DNA of 64,000 nt from CALDTK01 sp045110575 (lineage in GTDB: Bacteria; Bacteroidota; Bacteroidia; Chitinophagales; Saprospiraceae). Under the pieces are notes generated by a model. That model made no database searches. It saw only the letters and a program-made list of their open reading frames with translations, and had not been told where the DNA came from. Position numbers and translations under genes: made by a program. This document shows, piece after piece, positions 62,201 to 64,000 of this stretch. The stretch covers positions 1 through 64,000 of the forward strand of contig JBGCGF010000013.1 in the NCBI GenBank assembly GCA_045110575.1. Reading direction: 5' to 3'. The stretch's first letter is position 1; each line of letters begins with the position of its first letter.

Positions 62201-63040
62201 TCAGTGACCGTAGTCGACGAAAACGGATGTCCTTGGGAAGATCAAGCAAACCTTACGGCACCAGGTCCATTGGATCCTGAATTTCTTTTAACGCCTATCT
62301 CTTGTGAAAATCCTGAGGTTGGTGGAGCTATCGAAATCATTGGTATCGATGGAGGAACACCTCCTTATACCCGCTTAATCAATAGTCAACCGCTCGATCC
62401 TGCTGGTGTAGTTTCCTTGGCTGCAGGTAGCTACTTGATTGAAGTTACAGACGTGAATGGCTGTACTGCTATTCCGACAACGTTCGACATCGAAGAAGCT
62501 GACGAACCGAAGATCGATGTCGGTGCCGACCGCACAATCGTACTAGGAGACACCGTTCGAATTGATGTACTGTCTACCCTTACGCTCGACTCACTATGGT
62601 TCGTCACACCGATGGGCTACATGAGTTGCACAACCTGTCCAGATCCATGGGTTTCTCCTCAGCTAACGACCGACTATCTCGTTCGTGGTATCACAGAAGA
62701 AGGATGTATCGGCGAGGATATCATGCGAATTATCGTACGTCGAGATGACGTAATCTTCGTTCCAACGGGCTTCAGTCCAAACGGTGATGGCGTCAATGAT
62801 CAGTTCACTGTTTTCGTGAAAGACCAAGATGCAATCATTGAAGAGCTCCGCGTTTTTGACCGTTGGGGTGAAAGCATGTTTGTAGGCATCAACATGGCGC
62901 AAGGCATTCCAACGATCGGATGGGACGGTACTTTCCGTGGACAATTGATGGATCCTGCAGTGTTCGTTTACTGGGCAAAGGTGCGCTTCAGAGACGGACG
63001 AACGGAAGTAGTTAGAGGCGATATTTCGTTGATTCGATAA
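56219..63040 (+). CDS. Giant repeat adhesin with T9SS type B sorting domain
   Basis: The 2273-aa secreted protein starts at TTG 56219, the only start after an in-frame stop, with a signal peptide (VLLTVILLLLSLKLLAQ). After an N-terminal domain and a PKD-like segment (about residues 185-260) come about 31 repeats of roughly 50 aa, each with IC-x-G-x-(S/T)-(Y/F) near its start and GCDS-(T/I/L)-VTLxLTV at its end (about 275-1840). Three SprB-like repeats follow (GTYNVTVVDDAGN, GVISVTVVDENGC, GSYLIEVTDVNGC). The last 95 residues are the gliding-associated type B domain (FSPNGDGVNDQF, VFDRWGE). Paired Cys in each repeat could form disulfides. It is probably a cell-surface adhesin. Confidence 0.9.
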   Translation: MKELLRPVLLTVILLLLSLKLLAQAPPICGPSPDMTPFCSDACIICDIDGFSGVNGSPVPNWDVPAGFCAPIAHNLRWIGFIAGSVNLTLEIAVSNCTITPVNNQGLQMGVYEVIDCNTSAAMAVTNCDPRVRPGETAILTNTVPLVIGQYYYLCIDGRNNDVCDYDISVTNGSTQVPSVTQGGGITGPTMICSGVPATYSTNVVPNAPNHYWYIDGNPLPGSGQNYTINFPGPGTYEICVEASNTCSTAPQECMTVVVADIPPTVINGVICPGQCYPYLSTQFCAAGSFAFNFVTASGCDSLVTVVITELSAINVTLDTSACAGETVLVAGNQFATPGNYTITLPGVNTCDTTLTINVTEDPSFQIFETAAICQGSSFTFGSQVLTTPGTYTDMLTTTAGCDSTIELTLTVQAPVTTNLVETICFGASFTTGTQTYNTSGTFTENLQTTLGCDSTVTLNLTVLPELMSTETAEICDGQSFPFGGNTFNTAGSFPVVFTSVDGCDSTVTLDLTVFPNSQTALTQVICPGQSVMLGPNTYSTTGTFTEVFTNANGCDSTVTLNLTVQPSINVTENQTICDGQSFPFDGQVLTTGGTYSGTFTSVGGCDSIVTLNLTVAPNPIVNLVEIICDGDDFIVGPQTFTTTGTYTVLLTSAAGCDSTVNLDLTVQTAIVELVTAEICDGDDYTVGTQTFNVAGNYTTVLTSSAGCDSTVELTLIVNPTFVENIVATICDGDFYNVGGQGFSTAGSFSITLQTVSGCDSIIDLDLSVVQVLTETVNASICPGDSYAFNGSSYSTPGSYPFSLLSAIGCDSIVTLELDVLQPSTESISASICDGDTYSVGTQNYNTTGVFTTVLTSAAGCDSTVTLDLTVNQPQSVAITESFCQGGNYIIDGQVLTLAGSYNFVLTTTQGCDSLVALTLVVAPTYVQSFNATICPGTSYTFAGQTYTSAGQYSTVLTTVAGCDSLVTLNLTEEQLIETNLTASICTGQTYLFGGTTLTTAGSYNDLFTTSQGCDSLVLLELQVINSFDTQLAETICGGESFVFDGTPRTTTGTYTASLTSTGGCDSIVTLDLTVLPELMVDTTANLCFGESIQLGGQLFTTTGNYTVSLVNSIGCDSVITLTLNVSGGDTTRLNESVCSGDFVTVGTQQFTTTGNYTVNLTTSGGCDSTVILDLTVDSQVLLSQNESLCAGQSVVVRGTTYSTPGTFTINAPGAAGECDTVITLMVQIGSVSDSMLTVSICDGETYSFNGQVLSTAGTYTEVLTAANGCDSTVTLDLAVGQTSTTALSETICDGDSYTFAGQTLTTAGAYQDVLTGATGCDSLVTLTLTVNPTADSTINASICTGGTYDAGGQSFSASGTYTINVTTAANCDSTITLILTVDSQVALSQNEFLCPGDDVVVRGVTYNTPGQFMISIPGQAGQCDTALTLNVALGNASTESITETICAGEAFPFDGQSLTAAGNYSATLTNASGCDSIINLALSVLPATRDTTVAVICDGDSYSFDGRTFAASGNYTATFTSANGCDSLVTLALTVLPPLNASATQSICVGDSYTLGGQTFTSSGTYTVGFTTNAGCDSNVVLALSVVDSIVVDLQETICEGDSFVFAGSTLTDAGTYSDISTSSLGCDSVTTLTLAVTPIDNETFDATICNGDSFPFAGQVYNTAGSYSNTLVNQAGCDSIVVLNLAVVDSIEVALNESICQGSTYNFGSQALTTSGTYRDVSPSSAGCDSITTLVLLVSDTVRSSTNAFICAGDSYPFDGTNLTTAGTYNQRGLTSSGGCDSVATLILTVGPIATSTVDTIVCTGEVVRIGGQQFSGTGAYNVTLTAANGCDSLLTLNITETGCSFNVEVEAQDARCFGEASGTLLVTLDGAVAPVTITYINSTSGATGDTTLQTIPAGGYTFTDLGSGTYNVTVVDDAGNSSSASDLIEQPAAPVDGDLVISDYNGYQISCDGAADGQAQVTVSGGTQPYRYSWSNDMITASISSLDTGVISVTVVDENGCPWEDQANLTAPGPLDPEFLLTPISCENPEVGGAIEIIGIDGGTPPYTRLINSQPLDPAGVVSLAAGSYLIEVTDVNGCTAIPTTFDIEEADEPKIDVGADRTIVLGDTVRIDVLSTLTLDSLWFVTPMGYMSCTTCPDPWVSPQLTTDYLVRGITEEGCIGEDIMRIIVRRDDVIFVPTGFSPNGDGVNDQFTVFVKDQDAIIEELRVFDRWGESMFVGINMAQGIPTIGWDGTFRGQLMDPAVFVYWAKVRFRDGRTEVVRGDISLIR
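59481..59494 (+). repeat. Iterated 14-bp motif, exact copy in the adhesin gene
   Basis: Read as (C)FGES, at the conserved Cys of one repeat. A one-mismatch copy sits at the same site of another repeat (57492-57505). Confidence 0.8.
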
Positions 63041-63050
63041 TCTCCTACAT

Positions 63051-63086
63051 GGTTGGGCTAGCCGTATCTTAGCGGCCAGCCCAACC
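63051..63086. terminator. Hairpin between the adhesin gene and hmgA
   Basis: GGTTGGGCT pairs with AGCCCAACC with an inner GCC/GGC. There is no T run, so termination is less certain than elsewhere. A TATCTTAG box (63065-63072) inside the loop may be the minus-7 element of hmgA. Confidence 0.5.
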
Positions 63087-63095
63087 TTCTAATCC

Positions 63096-64000
63096 ATGCC
63101 TGTTTATCATAGCCTTGGTGAGATTCCTCATAAGCGCCACACTCAATTCCGCAAGCCAGACGGCGAACTCTACAAAGAGCAGCTATTCGGCACCATTGGA
63201 TTTGACGGGATGGCTAGCCTACTCTACCACTTGCATCCTCCAACAGCTGTCAAGCACGTAGGAGAAAGCATTGACGTAGCCCCAAAGGTTGCCGTGAGTA
63301 AGAACATGAAAGCACTCAAGCTGAAAGGGTTCGAAGTGCCTCCTACCGACGACTATCTGGAATCGCGCGTTCCTGTATTAGTGAACGACGATTGCCACAT
63401 CAGCTTGGCGTCGCCCAAGAAAAGCTTACGCGAGTACTTCTATAAGAATGCTGACGCTGATGAGCTTCTGTTCATTCACAGAGGCACAGGAACATTGCGC
63501 ACACTCGTAGGAAACATTCCTTTTGAGTACGGAGATTACTTGGTGATTCCACGCGGCATGATATACCAGATTGATTTCGACACCGAAGACAATCGCCTAT
63601 TGATTACGGAGAGCTTTCACCCGCTCTACACTCCAAAACGCTACCGCAATCACTTCGGACAGCTGTTAGAGCACAGTCCATATTGCGAGCGTGACTACAA
63701 GCTCCCCCAAGATCTTGAGACGCATGATGAGCTTGGTGACTTCATTATCAAAGTAAAAAAACAAGGAACTTTAACTCCTTACACCTACGCTTCACATCCT
63801 TTTGATGTGATCGGTTGGGACGGCTACAATTTTCCTTACGGACTTTCGATTCACGACTTCGAGCCGATCACTGGCCGCGTGCACCAGCCACCACCGGTGC
63901 ACCAAACCTTCGAGACGAAAGCGTTCGTGGTTTGCAGCTTCGTGCCGCGGAAATACGACTACCACCCACTCTCTATTCCGGCACCGTACAACCACTCCAA
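63096..64000 (+). CDS. hmgA: Homogentisate 1,2-dioxygenase (3' end outside the window)
   Basis: This iron enzyme opens the aromatic ring of homogentisate to maleylacetoacetate in tyrosine and phenylalanine breakdown. About 301 residues are visible from ATG 63096 (MPVYHSLGEIPHKRHTQFRKPDG); full-length homologs are near 385. The cupin features DELLFIHRGTGTLRT, YGDYLVIPRGMIYQI, SPYCERDYKLP and GRVHQPPPVHQTFE are present, the last with the catalytic His region. The final iron-binding residues lie beyond the right edge. No further catabolic gene of the pathway is visible. Confidence 0.93.
   Translation, partial: MPVYHSLGEIPHKRHTQFRKPDGELYKEQLFGTIGFDGMASLLYHLHPPTAVKHVGESIDVAPKVAVSKNMKALKLKGFEVPPTDDYLESRVPVLVNDDCHISLASPKKSLREYFYKNADADELLFIHRGTGTLRTLVGNIPFEYGDYLVIPRGMIYQIDFDTEDNRLLITESFHPLYTPKRYRNHFGQLLEHSPYCERDYKLPQDLETHDELGDFIIKVKKQGTLTPYTYASHPFDVIGWDGYNFPYGLSIHDFEPITGRVHQPPPVHQTFETKAFVVCSFVPRKYDYHPLSIPAPYNHS

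Noticed and set aside
56219..63040. Reading the adhesin repeats as a CRISPR-like or DNA repeat array
   Set aside because: The repeats are clear at protein level but diverge at DNA level and lie in one open frame.

Overview
The window is a chromosomal segment of a member of the Bacteroidota. The evidence is SprA (2465 aa) and GldH of the type IX secretion system (T9SS) and gliding machinery, several proteins with T9SS C-terminal sorting domains, a giant GCDSTVTL-repeat adhesin ending in a gliding-associated C-terminal domain, an RprX/RprY-like two-component pair, and family-typical gene pairs (holB-ricT, rsfS-ftsH, dnaJ-gldH, ruvA next to sprA). Menaquinone is made by the futalosine route (mqnC) and isoprenoids probably by mevalonate (a GHMP kinase). 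The class cannot be fixed from the sequence; Saprospiria-like or Flavobacteriia-like marine lineages both fit. No rRNA, tRNA, CRISPR array, prophage or insertion sequence was found.

Layout. 0.1-3.5 kb: a zinc-ribbon methyltransferase, a sugar-nucleotide transferase, a secreted alpha/beta hydrolase and an AT-rich orphan. 3.5-6.8 kb: a two-gene redox unit (FAD oxidoreductase plus membrane polyferredoxin, 8-bp overlap). 7-10.3 kb: two T9SS cargo proteins around a gene-free 460-bp stretch, then a QueD/PTPS enzyme. 10.4-19.4 kb: holB, ricT, lpdA, mqnC, nadC, pyrD and a mevalonate-kinase-like gene. 19.4-26.1 kb (minus strand): a methyltransferase, a PorE-like OmpA protein, a 2-oxoacid dehydrogenase E2, cinA and birA. 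26.2-31.1 kb: rsfS, ftsH and the RprXY-like pair. 31.3-38.9 kb: OmpH, an M50 protease, an acyl-CoA dehydrogenase, dnaJ-gldH with grpE, and envelope proteins. 38.9-50.7 kb: a secreted zinc metalloprotease, a lipoprotein, sprA and ruvA. 50.8-56 kb: purD, rluF, a sigma-region-2-like miniprotein, cvpA and ahcY. 56.2-63 kb: the 2273-aa repeat adhesin. The right edge cuts homogentisate 1,2-dioxygenase.

How the genes fit together. Much of the window serves the cell envelope: SprA is the T9SS outer-membrane translocon, GldH a gliding lipoprotein, and the PorE-like protein may anchor the apparatus to peptidoglycan. The thioredoxin-fold protein, the short secreted protein at 6961 and the adhesin are likely cargo. 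OmpH, DnaJ/GrpE, FtsH and the M50 protease supply folding and quality control.

The most striking signal that genes do not explain is a dispersed 14-bp near-palindrome, GTTTTGGCGAAAGC. I count ten exact copies and about fifteen with one mismatch, on both strands, in genes and between genes. Inside genes the exact and near-exact copies use five of the six reading frames, so the constraint acts on DNA rather than on protein. It behaves like an iterated genome motif (compare HIP1 or DNA uptake sequences) and has no function I can name.
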